DNA from: Burkholderiales bacterium
GTDB taxonomy: Bacteria > Pseudomonadota > Gammaproteobacteria > Burkholderiales > Casimicrobiaceae
Assembly (NCBI GenBank): GCA_020852555.1
Contig: JADZAQ010000082.1
Coordinates: forward strand, 1 to 64,000
DNA: 64,000 nt
Direction of reading: 5' to 3'
Each line of letters starts with the position of its first letter. Position 1 is the first letter of the stretch. Shown one piece after another: positions 42,790 through 52,199 of this stretch. A program made the position numbers and the translations under genes. The notes under the pieces are model-generated. The model was not told the origin of the DNA. It saw only the letters and a program-made list of their open reading frames with translations, and did not search any database.

Positions 42790-44178
42790 ATGCGTGACGC
42801 CAGTGCATCCGACGCGCTCGTCTTCTTCGGCGCGACCGGCGACCTCGCCTACAAGAAGATCTTTCCCGCGCTGCAGGCGATGATCCGCCGCGGGACGCTC
42901 GACGTGCCGATCATCGGGGTCGCCAAGTCGAACTGGACAGTCGATCAGTTCCGGGCGCGGGCGCGCGACAGCGTCGAGAAGCACGGCGGGGTCGACGAGG
43001 CCGCGTTCGCGAAGCTCGCGCAGCTCCTGCGCTACGTCGACGGCGACTACGGCGATCTCGCCACCTTCAAGCGGCTGCGCAGCGAGTTGGGCAGCGCCGA
43101 GCATCCGGCGCACTACCTCGCGATCCCGCCGATCCTCTTCGCGCCGGTGGTCGAGCAGTTGGTCAACGCCAACTGCGCGCAAGGCGGCCGGGTGATCGTC
43201 GAGAAGCCCTTCGGCCGCGACCTCGCATCGGCACGCAAGCTCAACGCGATCCTGCTCGCCGTCTTCGACGAGGCGCACATCTTCCGCATCGATCACTACC
43301 TGGGCAAGCAGGCCGTCGACAACCTCCTCTTCTTCCGTTTCGTCAACGCGTTCCTGGAGCCGGTGTGGAACCGCAGCTTCGTGGAGAGCGTGCAGATCAC
43401 GATGGCGGAGAGCTTCGGCGTGCAGGGGCGCGGCAAGTTCTACGACGAAACCGGCGCCTTGCGCGACGTCGTGCAGAACCACCTCTTCCAGGTGCTGTGC
43501 AATCTGGCGATGGAACCGCCGGTGCGCTCCGACGGCGAGACGCTGCGCGACGAGAAGGTCAAGGTGCTGCGGTCGATCGCGACGCTCGTCCCGGCGGACG
43601 TCGTGCGTGGCCGCTTCGACGGCTACCTCGACGAGCCGGGGGTGGCCGCCGACTCGACGACCGAGACCTATGCCGCGGTGCGGCTCGCCCTCGACTCGTG
43701 GCGCTGGCAGGGCGTGCCCTTCTACATCCGCGCCGGCAAGAGCCTGCCGCAGACGCGCACCGAGGTGCTGGTGCGCCTGCGCCGCCCGCCGACGATGTTC
43801 CCCGGCTGCCGCACGCCGCCCAATCACCTGCGCTTTCGCATCGGCCCCGACGTCGAGATCGCGCTCGGCGCGACGGTGCTCGATGCGCAAGCCGCCATGA
43901 CCGGACGCGCGGTCGAGCTCCTCGCCGTCCACCGTCCGGGTGCCGAGGACCAGGACGCCTACGAGCGCGTGCTGGGCGACGCGATGACCGGCAATGAAAC
44001 ACTCTTCGCGCGTCAGGACTACGTCGAGGAAGCGTGGCGCATCGTCGATCCGGTTGTTGCCGCCGGCACCCCGCTCTTCCCGTACCAGCCGGGAACCTGG
44101 GGGCCGCCGGAAGCGGCGCGCCTCACGCCGCCGGGAGGTTGGGACGACCCCAGCGTCACGGACGATTCGACGTACTGA
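42790..44178 (+). CDS. zwf: glucose-6-phosphate 1-dehydrogenase
   Basis: [23 protein letters not shown]...[18 protein letters not shown]...[20 protein letters not shown]. Confidence 0.96.
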   Translation: MRDASASDALVFFGATGDLAYKKIFPALQAMIRRGTLDVPIIGVAKSNWTVDQFRARARDSVEKHGGVDEAAFAKLAQLLRYVDGDYGDLATFKRLRSELGSAEHPAHYLAIPPILFAPVVEQLVNANCAQGGRVIVEKPFGRDLASARKLNAILLAVFDEAHIFRIDHYLGKQAVDNLLFFRFVNAFLEPVWNRSFVESVQITMAESFGVQGRGKFYDETGALRDVVQNHLFQVLCNLAMEPPVRSDGETLRDEKVKVLRSIATLVPADVVRGRFDGYLDEPGVAADSTTETYAAVRLALDSWRWQGVPFYIRAGKSLPQTRTEVLVRLRRPPTMFPGCRTPPNHLRFRIGPDVEIALGATVLDAQAAMTGRAVELLAVHRPGAEDQDAYERVLGDAMTGNETLFARQDYVEEAWRIVDPVVAAGTPLFPYQPGTWGPPEAARLTPPGGWDDPSVTDDSTY

Positions 44179-44202
44179 AGCGTCACGGCCGGGGAGCGCA
44201 CG

Positions 44203-44907
44203 GTGCCGCTTCAGCTCGACGTCCTTCCCGACAGCGCCGCGGTGGCGCAGGCCGCGGCGCGCTTCATCGCGGCGCAGTCGATGGCCGCGATTGCCCGGCG
44301 CGGCCGCGTCAAGCTCGCGGTGAGTGGCGGCCGCACGCCGTGGCAGATGCTGCGTGCGCTCGCCCAGGAGCGCGTCGACTGGACCAACGTGCACGTCTTC
44401 CAGGTCGACGAGCGCGTGGCGCCACCGGGTGATCCCGACCGCAACCTCACGCAGCTTCGCGAGAGCCTGCTCGCCCACGTCGACCTGCCTCCGGCGAACG
44501 TCCACGCGATGCCGGTCGAGGCCAACGATCTCGATGCGGCGGCAGCGCGCTACGCGCAAACGCTCGCCACCATCGCCGGCACGCCGCCGCTGCTCGATGT
44601 CGTCCACCTGGGTCTGGGTGCGGACGGCCATACCGCATCGCTGGTCCCGGGTGACCCGGTGCTCGACGAGGACTTTCGCACCGTTGCCGTCACGCGACCC
44701 TACCAGGGCCGCCGCCGCATGACGCTCACGTTTCCGGTGCTCGATCGCGCGCGCTGCGTGCTGTTCGTGGTGACCGGCAGCGACAAGGCGATGGCGTTGC
44801 AGCGCCTCGTCGCCGGCGACCGCCGCATTCCGGCGGCACGGGTGACGGGCGAACGCTCACTGGTGCTGGCCGACGCCGCGGCGGGCGCCACCGACGCCTC
44901 GCCGTGA
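44203..44907 (+). CDS. pgl: 6-phosphogluconolactonase
   Basis: KLAVSGGRTPWQMLRALAQERVDWTNVHVFQVDERVAPPGDPDRN...LGLGADGHTASLVPGDPVL. Confidence 0.93.
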   Translation: MPLQLDVLPDSAAVAQAAARFIAAQSMAAIARRGRVKLAVSGGRTPWQMLRALAQERVDWTNVHVFQVDERVAPPGDPDRNLTQLRESLLAHVDLPPANVHAMPVEANDLDAAAARYAQTLATIAGTPPLLDVVHLGLGADGHTASLVPGDPVLDEDFRTVAVTRPYQGRRRMTLTFPVLDRARCVLFVVTGSDKAMALQRLVAGDRRIPAARVTGERSLVLADAAAGATDASP

Positions 44908-44959
44908 TGCCGCGGCGCGCCGCGCGATCGGGGCCGGCGCCGGAGGCAGCGGCGCCGCG

Positions 44960-47900
44960 TCAGTCGAAGACGCGGCGATAGAACACCCCGACGCTGTTCA
45001 CGAACCCGGCCTCCGCGCGCAGCGTGATCGAGCGGGTCAGCGTGTACTCGATGCGCAGCGCGTTCGACGCCAGCGAAAGCCCCTGCTCGTAGACGAGCGT
45101 GAGGCGATCCGAGATGCGCTTGCCGAAGGTCGCCACCTGCGTCGCGGCGGCGCCTGGGGTAGCCGAGGCGCGGCTCTCCACCGAGACGTCGTCGAGGCCG
45201 ATCGTGTTGGCGAGCCGCGTGCCCAAGGGTCGGCTGTCGCCGCCGGTGAGCAGCGACGCCGACGCCGCGCCGAGCAGTGCGATGTCGTTGCGGCTCGCCC
45301 GATCGAGCCCCTGTCCGGTGAGGATCCACGACAGCTTCTCGCCATCGGATACCGGCGGATTCGAGACCAGGCGCACGCGTGGCTGCTGCACCGTGCCGCT
45401 CACCTCGACGCCGGCCTCGACCGCGAGGTTCTTGCGTAGCGCCACCACGTCGAGCGCCGGGTTGGCGACGGGGCCGTCGAAGATGAGTCGGCCGCGATCG
45501 ATGGTGAGGCGCTGGCCGAAGAGGTAGTAGGTGCCCGCGACCGCCTGGATCGTGCCGTTGGCGGCGAGCGTGCCGCCGGGCGTGGTCGTGACGTGCACGC
45601 CGCCGGTGAGCCGCGTATCGAGTCCTTCGCCGGTGAACCGGAAGTTGCCGCCGAGTGCCACCTGCAGGTCGAGCGCGAGCGGCAGCGCTGCGTGGCCGTT
45701 GCCGCGCGGCGGCGCACCCACGATCACCACGTCGTCCGAAAGCTGGCCGACGCGCGTGGGCGCGTACTCGATGCGCCCCTTCTCGAGCATGATGTCGCCG
45801 GCAAGATGGACCTTGCCGGCGGCAAAGGCGAGCGTGCCCTTGCCGTCGGCGACGAGTTGCAGGTCGGGTCGGTTGGCGAGCGTGAAGTCCTGCGCCTGCC
45901 AGGTGAGGCGGGTGCCGGGCTCGCCCGCGTCCTTTGCCGGAGCGGCGATGCGGCCGGTCGCCGTGAAGCGCCCGGCGCCGCCGGCGACGGACAGTTCGTC
46001 GACCACGATCGTGCGCTCGGCGAGATGCGCGCGCAGCGTTCCGTCGCGCAACTGCACGCCGTACTGCGGAAGATCGAAGCGCAGCGCGTCGCCGGCGAGC
46101 GTTCCGGTCGCCACGGGCTGCCCCAGTGTGCCGTGGGCGGCAACCTCGAGACGCAGGCGACCGTCGACCACGGCGCTGGTGCCGAGCCACGGTTGCAGCG
46201 GGCGCAGCGAAGCGAGGTCCGCCGTCACCTCGGCGGTGAACGGGGTGGCGGCCTCGATGCGCCCGGGCGCCGATCCGGGACCGAGCGTGAAGGTGGCATC
46301 GGCGGTCCCGGCGCGGGTCGAGCGGAAGCGTGCCGTCGCGGCGAGCGCATCGTCGGTGAAGCGGGCGTCGACGTCGAAGGTGGAGATGCCGAGTGCGATC
46401 TCGCTCGTCTCGAGCGTCGTCTCCGGGGCCGCGTACCAATCGCCGCGCTCGCGCGCCAGCGTGAAGACGCCGTTCAGCTGCGGGCTCGCGGCGAGCGTCC
46501 ACTGCCCGCCCACGACGAGCGTCGAGTGGAACGGCAGCGGCCGACCGACGAGTTGCGCGACCGCCGCCGCCGGCACGCCGCTGTAGCTTCCCTGCGTGTC
46601 GATGCGCCCCTCGCGCAGCGACAGCTTCGCGATATCGACGCGGCCATCGGCAATCGCGATCGCCGCGGTGCCGACCTCGATGCTGCCCGGCGCGACGACG
46701 AGGTGCGCGGGCGCCAACAGCCGCACCGCGTGGGCGCCGGCGTTGGCAAGCGTATCGAGCGTGCCCGACCAGCTGCGCGCCGCGCCGCCCGGCTCGGCGC
46801 CGGCGTCGAGCGCTCCGTTCGCGCTCGCGGTGAGGTCGACATTGCGGTCCTGCGCGGCGAGCGTCATGTGGTGCCTGCCGAGCGTGCCCTCGACGCGCGC
46901 CGTGAGACTCGCGAGCTCGATCGCCGGCGTGACGAGCTTGCCGGCGCTCGCCGCGAGCGTGAGCGCGCGCGCCTCGAGCGTCACCGGGCCCTTGGCATCG
47001 CCCCCGGGTGCGAGCGAGGCACGGACGCCGAGCGTGGCCGCCCGCAGGTCGCTGCCCCACACGAGGTCCGTTGCCTGCGCCTCGAGCGTGGCGCCAGGCG
47101 CCTGCGGCTCCCCGGTCACCGTGCCACGGGCGCGCAGCGTTCCCGCAAGCTCGGCGGGCAGCGTCATCTCGGGGAGGTAGCGCGCCAGCAGTGGCCGCAA
47201 CTCGCCGAGCTTGCCGACGGCGAGGTCGTAGGCGAGGCGGTCCCCGACGCCACCGGCGCTGCCCGTCAGCGCCAGCCGGCTGCTGCCGAGCGTCACGTCG
47301 GCCTTGGCATCGCGCACGCTGCCGGGTGCGACGTCGGCGATCGCGGTTCCGGCGAGCGCGAGCTCGGCGAAGCGGCTCCCCTTGGCGATCGCGATCTCGC
47401 CGTGGATCGCGAACGGCGACGCCAGCCTGCCGTGCGCCCGCACGGTGCCGTCGAGGCGGGCCGCCGGCATCGTCACGAAGCGCGCCGGATCGAAGCCCGC
47501 GACCTTGGCGTCGAGGGTGAAGGCGCGCGGTGCGTCGAGCCCAAGGCTCGCGCTGCCGGTGAGCGTGCCGTCGCCAGCCCGCGCGTGCAAGCGCTCGACG
47601 ATCACTCGCCGATTGGCAAGCGTTGCCGTAAAGCCGGCGGCGAGGTCGCCCTGGCGCAGGTCCGCACGCACGACCTGGCGCGCTTCCTCGACGGCGGCGT
47701 CGAGCGTGCCGCTCAAGCGGGTGGCGAGGAGCGCGGTGGATAGCCGCGCTACATCGACGTCGGCGAGCGTGAGGTCGAGGCGTACCGGGCCGGAGGCGCT
47801 GTCGAGCGTGGCGCGACCCGTGACCCGGCCGCCGGCGCCGCGCTCGCCGATCTCGGCAGCGATGTCGGTGGCGGTGAGCCGCGCCCCGTCGAAGGCGAGC

Positions 47901-48901
47901 GTGGAGGCAAGCGCGGTGATCGGGACCCGACCCGCATCGATCGGGCCGACCGCCGCATTGCGCGCGACGAGCGTTCCGACGAATCCGGCGTCCTTGGGGC
48001 GCACGCTGGCGGTGAGCGACAGCGCGGTGGTCGGCAGGCCGGCGACGAACTTGGCGAGATCGACCTCGCTCGCCTCGATGTCGGCGGCGGTGACGAGCAC
48101 CGGCGCGAACGGGGTGACCCCCGCCTTGACCGAGACCTTGGCATCGTGCCAGGTCCCCCGCGCGGCGAGCGCGACATTGGCGAGCGTCCCGGATACGTCG
48201 AGCGTGGTGCGCGCGCCGTCGTAGGCAGCGTCGCCGTCGAAGCTCAGTGCCCCGGCCAGCGCGTACGGCGCGTTGGCGGCGAGCCGCATCTGTCCGGCGA
48301 GTGCGCCCCACTCGGTGAAGAAGCGCAGGTCGCGGATGGCGTGCTCGCGGGCCCCGCCCGAGTAGCCGAAGGCGATGCCGGTGACGTAACCGCCTTGTGT
48401 CCCCGTCCGCCACTCGAGGCGCTGCACGCCGATGGCGCGCACCTCGACTTCCAGCGGCAGCGCGAGGCTCGAGGGCAGCCCGGTTCCGCTGTCGCCACCG
48501 CTGGCGCTGAATGCGAAGCTGAGCGTACGCGCGCCGAGGGAGCGCACGACGACGCGGCGGGCGAGCAGGCTCCACGGCGACCACGACAGCACCGTATCGC
48601 GCGCTTCGACGGTCAGGTCGTCGCCACGCCAGGCGATGCGCGACGCATGGATGGTCGACAGCAGCGACCCGCGGGCGCCCTCGATCGCGAGGCGGCCATC
48701 GGTATCGGCAATGGTGCGCTCGACGACATAGTCGAGCGCACGCTGCGTGCCGAGGATGAAGTAGCCGGCCACGGCGAGCGCGATGGCGAGCCCGCCGATT
48801 GCACACGTCCAGAGGATGAGCGCGAGCAGCAATCGTCGCGCGTAGCGCCGCGGCGGTACGGGCGGTGGAGGAGGCGCTGCCGGGGTGGCGTCGGCGCTCA
48901 A
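44960..48901 (-). CDS. tamB: translocation and assembly module subunit TamB (DUF490/AsmA-like)
   Basis: N-terminal TM (LLLALILWTCAIGGLAIALAVAGYFI), long beta-rich repeats, C-terminal LTRSITLRAEAGFVNSVGVFYRRVFD. TTG 48901 overlaps the tamA stop by 4 nt. Confidence 0.88.
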   Translation of the reverse strand: MSADATPAAPPPPPVPPRRYARRLLLALILWTCAIGGLAIALAVAGYFILGTQRALDYVVERTIADTDGRLAIEGARGSLLSTIHASRIAWRGDDLTVEARDTVLSWSPWSLLARRVVVRSLGARTLSFAFSASGGDSGTGLPSSLALPLEVEVRAIGVQRLEWRTGTQGGYVTGIAFGYSGGAREHAIRDLRFFTEWGALAGQMRLAANAPYALAGALSFDGDAAYDGARTTLDVSGTLANVALAARGTWHDAKVSVKAGVTPFAPVLVTAADIEASEVDLAKFVAGLPTTALSLTASVRPKDAGFVGTLVARNAAVGPIDAGRVPITALASTLAFDGARLTATDIAAEIGERGAGGRVTGRATLDSASGPVRLDLTLADVDVARLSTALLATRLSGTLDAAVEEARQVVRADLRQGDLAAGFTATLANRRVIVERLHARAGDGTLTGSASLGLDAPRAFTLDAKVAGFDPARFVTMPAARLDGTVRAHGRLASPFAIHGEIAIAKGSRFAELALAGTAIADVAPGSVRDAKADVTLGSSRLALTGSAGGVGDRLAYDLAVGKLGELRPLLARYLPEMTLPAELAGTLRARGTVTGEPQAPGATLEAQATDLVWGSDLRAATLGVRASLAPGGDAKGPVTLEARALTLAASAGKLVTPAIELASLTARVEGTLGRHHMTLAAQDRNVDLTASANGALDAGAEPGGAARSWSGTLDTLANAGAHAVRLLAPAHLVVAPGSIEVGTAAIAIADGRVDIAKLSLREGRIDTQGSYSGVPAAAVAQLVGRPLPFHSTLVVGGQWTLAASPQLNGVFTLARERGDWYAAPETTLETSEIALGISTFDVDARFTDDALAATARFRSTRAGTADATFTLGPGSAPGRIEAATPFTAEVTADLASLRPLQPWLGTSAVVDGRLRLEVAAHGTLGQPVATGTLAGDALRFDLPQYGVQLRDGTLRAHLAERTIVVDELSVAGGAGRFTATGRIAAPAKDAGEPGTRLTWQAQDFTLANRPDLQLVADGKGTLAFAAGKVHLAGDIMLEKGRIEYAPTRVGQLSDDVVIVGAPPRGNGHAALPLALDLQVALGGNFRFTGEGLDTRLTGGVHVTTTPGGTLAANGTIQAVAGTYYLFGQRLTIDRGRLIFDGPVANPALDVVALRKNLAVEAGVEVSGTVQQPRVRLVSNPPVSDGEKLSWILTGQGLDRASRNDIALLGAASASLLTGGDSRPLGTRLANTIGLDDVSVESRASATPGAAATQVATFGKRISDRLTLVYEQGLSLASNALRIEYTLTRSITLRAEAGFVNSVGVFYRRVFD

Positions 48902-50769
48902 AACGCGAGCCCCACCGAGAAGTGGATGCGCACCCGGTGGTCCTCCTGGCCGTAGGCGAGGTCGAGGCGGAACGGTCCGATCGGCGTGCGCAACCGGCCG
49001 CCGATCCCGTAGCCGAGCGCGAGGTGCAGGTCGCGCAACTGGTCGGCGGCGTTGCCGGCGTCGACGAATGCAGCGAGGCCCAGCGACGGCGTGATCCAGT
49101 GGTTGTACTCGGCACTCGCCAGAGCGTAGTAGCGGCCGCCGACGATGGCGCTTTCCTGCTGCACGCCGAGGCTCTCGAAGGCGTAACCACGGACCGTCGT
49201 ATCGCCGCCGGTGCGGAACAGGAACACCGACGGGATTCCTTCGCGCGACGAGGCGAGCACGGCACCCATCTCGGCGCGGCCGATGAGATCGTCCTTGGGC
49301 GACAGCGGCCACCAGGCGGCGAGCTTGCCGATGGTGCGCCCGAACTGCTCGGTCGACGCGCCGGGAATGCCCCATCCGGCCTGCACGTTGGCCATCCATC
49401 CCTTGGTGGGGTCGAGGAGGTTGTCGACGCTGCGCCACGTGTACTCCGCGTCGGCGTACAGCGCGTGCGACGCGACGCTCGGCTGCGCGAACGGCGTCTG
49501 CTCGTCGACGTACATGCCGAGGCCGAAGGCGGGCCGGCGCCGCTCCGCCAGCGAGTTGCGGCGCCAGGTCACCGACGCGGTACGGGTGATGAGGTTCTCG
49601 ATGTCGGTGCGTTCGGCGCCGGCGCCGAAGGTGTCGATCCAGCCCCCCGCGCGTGGCGGCAGCACGAAACGGGCGGTCGCCTGCTGCACGAGCGATTCGA
49701 TGCGCAGCGTCGTGTACATCTGCAGGCCGCGCCCGTTCACGTTCATGTCGTTGTAAGTGAAGCTTGCGCGGAACTCGGTGTTGGTCGAGTAGCCGAGGCC
49801 GGCCTCGACCCGTCGCGCCGGGGCTTCGATCACCGACACGCTGAGCGTCGCGGCGTCTGCCTGCGCCGGATCGGTGTCGATGGCGGCCTGGACGCTCGCG
49901 AAGTACCCCGACGCGAGCAGACGGCGGATGTAGGTATCGAGCGCCTCGCCGTCGTACAGGTCGCCCGGCTGGATGTTGGCGAAGTGCTCGATGACTTGCG
50001 GCGTGTAGCGCTGCAGGCCGCGGACGTCGATGCGACCGATCCTGAACGGCGGGCCGCTGTCGATCGTCACCGAGAGATCGGCGGCACGCTGCGGCGGATC
50101 GACGAGCGCCTGGCTCGCGGTGAGTCGCGCCGCCGCGAAGGGGCTCGCGGCGAGGGTGGCGACCGCGCCTTGCTTGGCCGCGGTCCACGCCTCCTGCTGG
50201 AACGGCTCGCCCACCGGTAACGACCAGCGCTCGCGCAGGCGCGCGATCGCCGCCGCGCCCTGCGGGACGGTGTCGGCGGGTCCGTCGACGGTGAGGTCGA
50301 CGCTGCGGATCGTCGTCACCGGACCCGGGTCGACGCCAAGCCGCACGGTGACCGGCGTCGTGCTGCGATCGACGGCGACGTCGATCGCAGCGGAGAAGTG
50401 GCCCTGGGTGGCGGCCGCCTCGGCGGCCTGCGGCACGGCGTCGCGCACCAGGCGTTCGAGGAGGAGCTCGGTCATGTCCTCGAAGTCCTGCCAGCGCACG
50501 AGATCGACGGCGCTGCGTATCGCCGCGGCGATCGGACCCGGCGCGACGACGTCGACGCGATAGTGAACGGCGTCGTCGGCGCCGCGGTGTGCGGTGGCAC
50601 CCGCCGTCGAGGTCGCGACGGGGGCGGCGGTGGAAACGGAACCCGAGCCCGGCTCGGCAACCCGTGCAGCTTCGCCGTCAGCGGCCGACGCGGTCGTGGT
50701 TGCCAGCGCGATCGGCAGCGCGAGGAGCAGCAAGCGCCAGGCGCGCGGTCGTGTCGTTGCAGGCAGCAC
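48898..50769 (-). CDS. tamA: BamA/TamA family outer membrane protein
   Basis: Signal peptide, POTRA-like repeats (FRIGRIDVRGLQRYTPQVIEHFANIQPGDLYD), C-terminal barrel IGPFRLDLAYGQEDHRVRIHFSVGLAF. Confidence 0.9.
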   Translation of the reverse strand: MLPATTRPRAWRLLLLALPIALATTTASAADGEAARVAEPGSGSVSTAAPVATSTAGATAHRGADDAVHYRVDVVAPGPIAAAIRSAVDLVRWQDFEDMTELLLERLVRDAVPQAAEAAATQGHFSAAIDVAVDRSTTPVTVRLGVDPGPVTTIRSVDLTVDGPADTVPQGAAAIARLRERWSLPVGEPFQQEAWTAAKQGAVATLAASPFAAARLTASQALVDPPQRAADLSVTIDSGPPFRIGRIDVRGLQRYTPQVIEHFANIQPGDLYDGEALDTYIRRLLASGYFASVQAAIDTDPAQADAATLSVSVIEAPARRVEAGLGYSTNTEFRASFTYNDMNVNGRGLQMYTTLRIESLVQQATARFVLPPRAGGWIDTFGAGAERTDIENLITRTASVTWRRNSLAERRRPAFGLGMYVDEQTPFAQPSVASHALYADAEYTWRSVDNLLDPTKGWMANVQAGWGIPGASTEQFGRTIGKLAAWWPLSPKDDLIGRAEMGAVLASSREGIPSVFLFRTGGDTTVRGYAFESLGVQQESAIVGGRYYALASAEYNHWITPSLGLAAFVDAGNAADQLRDLHLALGYGIGGRLRTPIGPFRLDLAYGQEDHRVRIHFSVGLAF

Positions 50770-51106
50770 AGGCTCGATTATCGCCGACTACGGCGCGCGT
50801 ATCGCCGGTGGCGACGCGGTCGACCCCGGTTGGGCCGACGATCACTTCGTCGAGCATCGACCAGCGTGACAGGTCGTTGAAGTCATAGGGGCTCGGCACC
50901 GGCCACAGATCGGTCGACGGCCGCTGCGGCGGCAGGATCGGCATGCGCGGATCGCTGTAGTCGATGTCCCGGTTCGAGCCCTGGCCGTACTGCCAGACGT
51001 AGATCTGATTGCCTTGGGCATCGTAGCGCGTGGCGCAACCGGTCACGAGCACCGCCGCGGCGATGATGGCGGCGCGCCCGCAGGCGCGAAGGACAGATGC
51101 AGTCAT
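50678..51106 (-). CDS. small putative lipoprotein
   Basis: MTASVLRACGRAAIIAAAVLVTGCATRYD: signal peptide with LVTGC lipobox; SD-like GGAGACGCC before ATG. C-terminus overlaps the tamA start by 92 nt. Confidence 0.6.
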   Translation of the reverse strand: MTASVLRACGRAAIIAAAVLVTGCATRYDAQGNQIYVWQYGQGSNRDIDYSDPRMPILPPQRPSTDLWPVPSPYDFNDLSRWSMLDEVIVGPTGVDRVATGDTRAVVGDNRACAACNDTTARLALAAPRAADRAGNHDRVGR

Positions 51107-51465
51107 GGCGTCTCCTCGATCGGCGCACCCCCCAACGGTCGCCGCCGCGCGTCGGCGGTGCCTTCACGGAGGCCGGTCTACCGCCGGCGCCGGAACTTCC
51201 CTGGGGATTCTTCCCGTTCAGGCGAGCGTTGGCAAGGCGCGCGGACCGACGGCTCGTCGTCGAGCCCGGGGTCGTGGCGGGAAAGCCGCACGGTCGCCCG
51301 GGTGCTGCTTGCGGTGGGAATCGCCGTTGAGCGGGCCGTCATCGAACCATCGTTCGATTACGCATGAAAAATGCCGTCTCATCTTCGTAAATAACTTTTC
51401 AAATCACTCCTAAGTATTTATTTCTTAGATGAAAACGGAATCGTCACATTTTCGTCGCTAAGTCC

Positions 51466-51476
51466 TTGTTCGACAA
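51466..51476. promoter_or_regulatory. palindrome TTGT-TCG-ACAA just upstream of the dcw promoter -35
   Basis: Perfect 4-bp arms at 51466-51469 and 51473-51476; -35 begins at 51488. Confidence 0.3.
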
Positions 51477-51487
51477 CCGGAAAAGCG

Positions 51488-51517
51488 TTGACCCCACGCT
51501 TCCGGCACGCGTATAGT
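51488..51517 (+). promoter_or_regulatory. sigma70-type promoter of the dcw cluster
   Basis: TTGACC (51488-51493) N18 TATAGT (51512-51517), directly upstream of the MraZ-box array. Confidence 0.7.
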
Positions 51518-51523
51518 GCGGTC

Positions 51524-51563
51524 AAGTGGTAAAAAGTGGGTTGAAGTGGGTTGAAGTTGGGGC
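51524..51563 (+). promoter_or_regulatory. MraZ-box array: four 10-bp direct repeats
   Basis: AAGTGGTAAA AAGTGGGTTG AAGTGGGTTG AAGTTGGGGC: TGGG-type units separated by 5 nt, starting at the predicted +1. Confidence 0.75.
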
Positions 51564-51668
51564 TTTCATGACACTCGCCTGAGGTCGTGACTGGCCCGGC
51601 GATCCGCTTCGAGCGCTGCGCCGAGAGGCGTACGCAACGCTGGTGGGTGGCAGGCGAGGGGGGCGAGC

Positions 51669-52199
51669 GTGGCGAGCGAGCGCGAACAGGGAGCGGGGGT
51701 GGTCGAAGCGACGGGGAATGGGCGTGGCGCCGCGGGCGACACCGGCGCGGCGCCGGTCTTTCGCGGGGTGACCGCCCTCGTCCTCGACGCCAAGGGCCGC
51801 CTCGCCATTCCCGCCAAGCATCGCGACAGCTTGGCCGGCGCCGCGGGCCAGCTCGTGGTGACTGCCGATCCGTCGCGCTGTCTCCTGCTCTATCCGCGCG
51901 CGTCCTGGGAACCCATCCAGGCGCAGTTGATGGCGCTCTCCTCGTTCGACCCGCAGGTGCGCAGCCTGCAGCGGCTCCTGGTCGGCCACGCCGACGACGT
52001 CGAAGTCGACGCCGCCGGCCGCATCCTGGTGCCGCCGGCGTTGCGTCGCTACGCGAACCTCGACAAGCGCGTCATGCTCGTCGGCCAGGGTCGCAAGCTC
52101 GAGCTTTGGGACGAGGCGCAGTGGGAGTTCCAGACCGCGCAGGCGATCGCGCTTCCGCCGGGCGGACCGCCTGCGGATCTTGCCGGCTTCTCGCTGTAG
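51669..52199 (+). CDS. mraZ: transcriptional regulator MraZ
   Basis: FRGVTALVLDAKGRLAIPAKHRDSL...LLLYPRASWEPIQAQLMALSSFDPQVRSLQRLLVGHADDVEVDAAGRILVPPALR. GTG start; about 30-aa N-terminal extension. Confidence 0.93.
   Translation: MASEREQGAGVVEATGNGRGAAGDTGAAPVFRGVTALVLDAKGRLAIPAKHRDSLAGAAGQLVVTADPSRCLLLYPRASWEPIQAQLMALSSFDPQVRSLQRLLVGHADDVEVDAAGRILVPPALRRYANLDKRVMLVGQGRKLELWDEAQWEFQTAQAIALPPGGPPADLAGFSL

Noticed and set aside
39823-44631. Long minus-strand ORFs of 716 and 718 aa
   Set aside because: Antisense to pgi, gnd, zwf and pgl, all of which have strong catalytic motifs on the plus strand.
44700-49265. 1521-aa minus-strand ORF
   Set aside because: Same strand but different frame from tamB/tamA; Arg-rich low-complexity translation. 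tamB in its own frame has coherent N- and C-termini.
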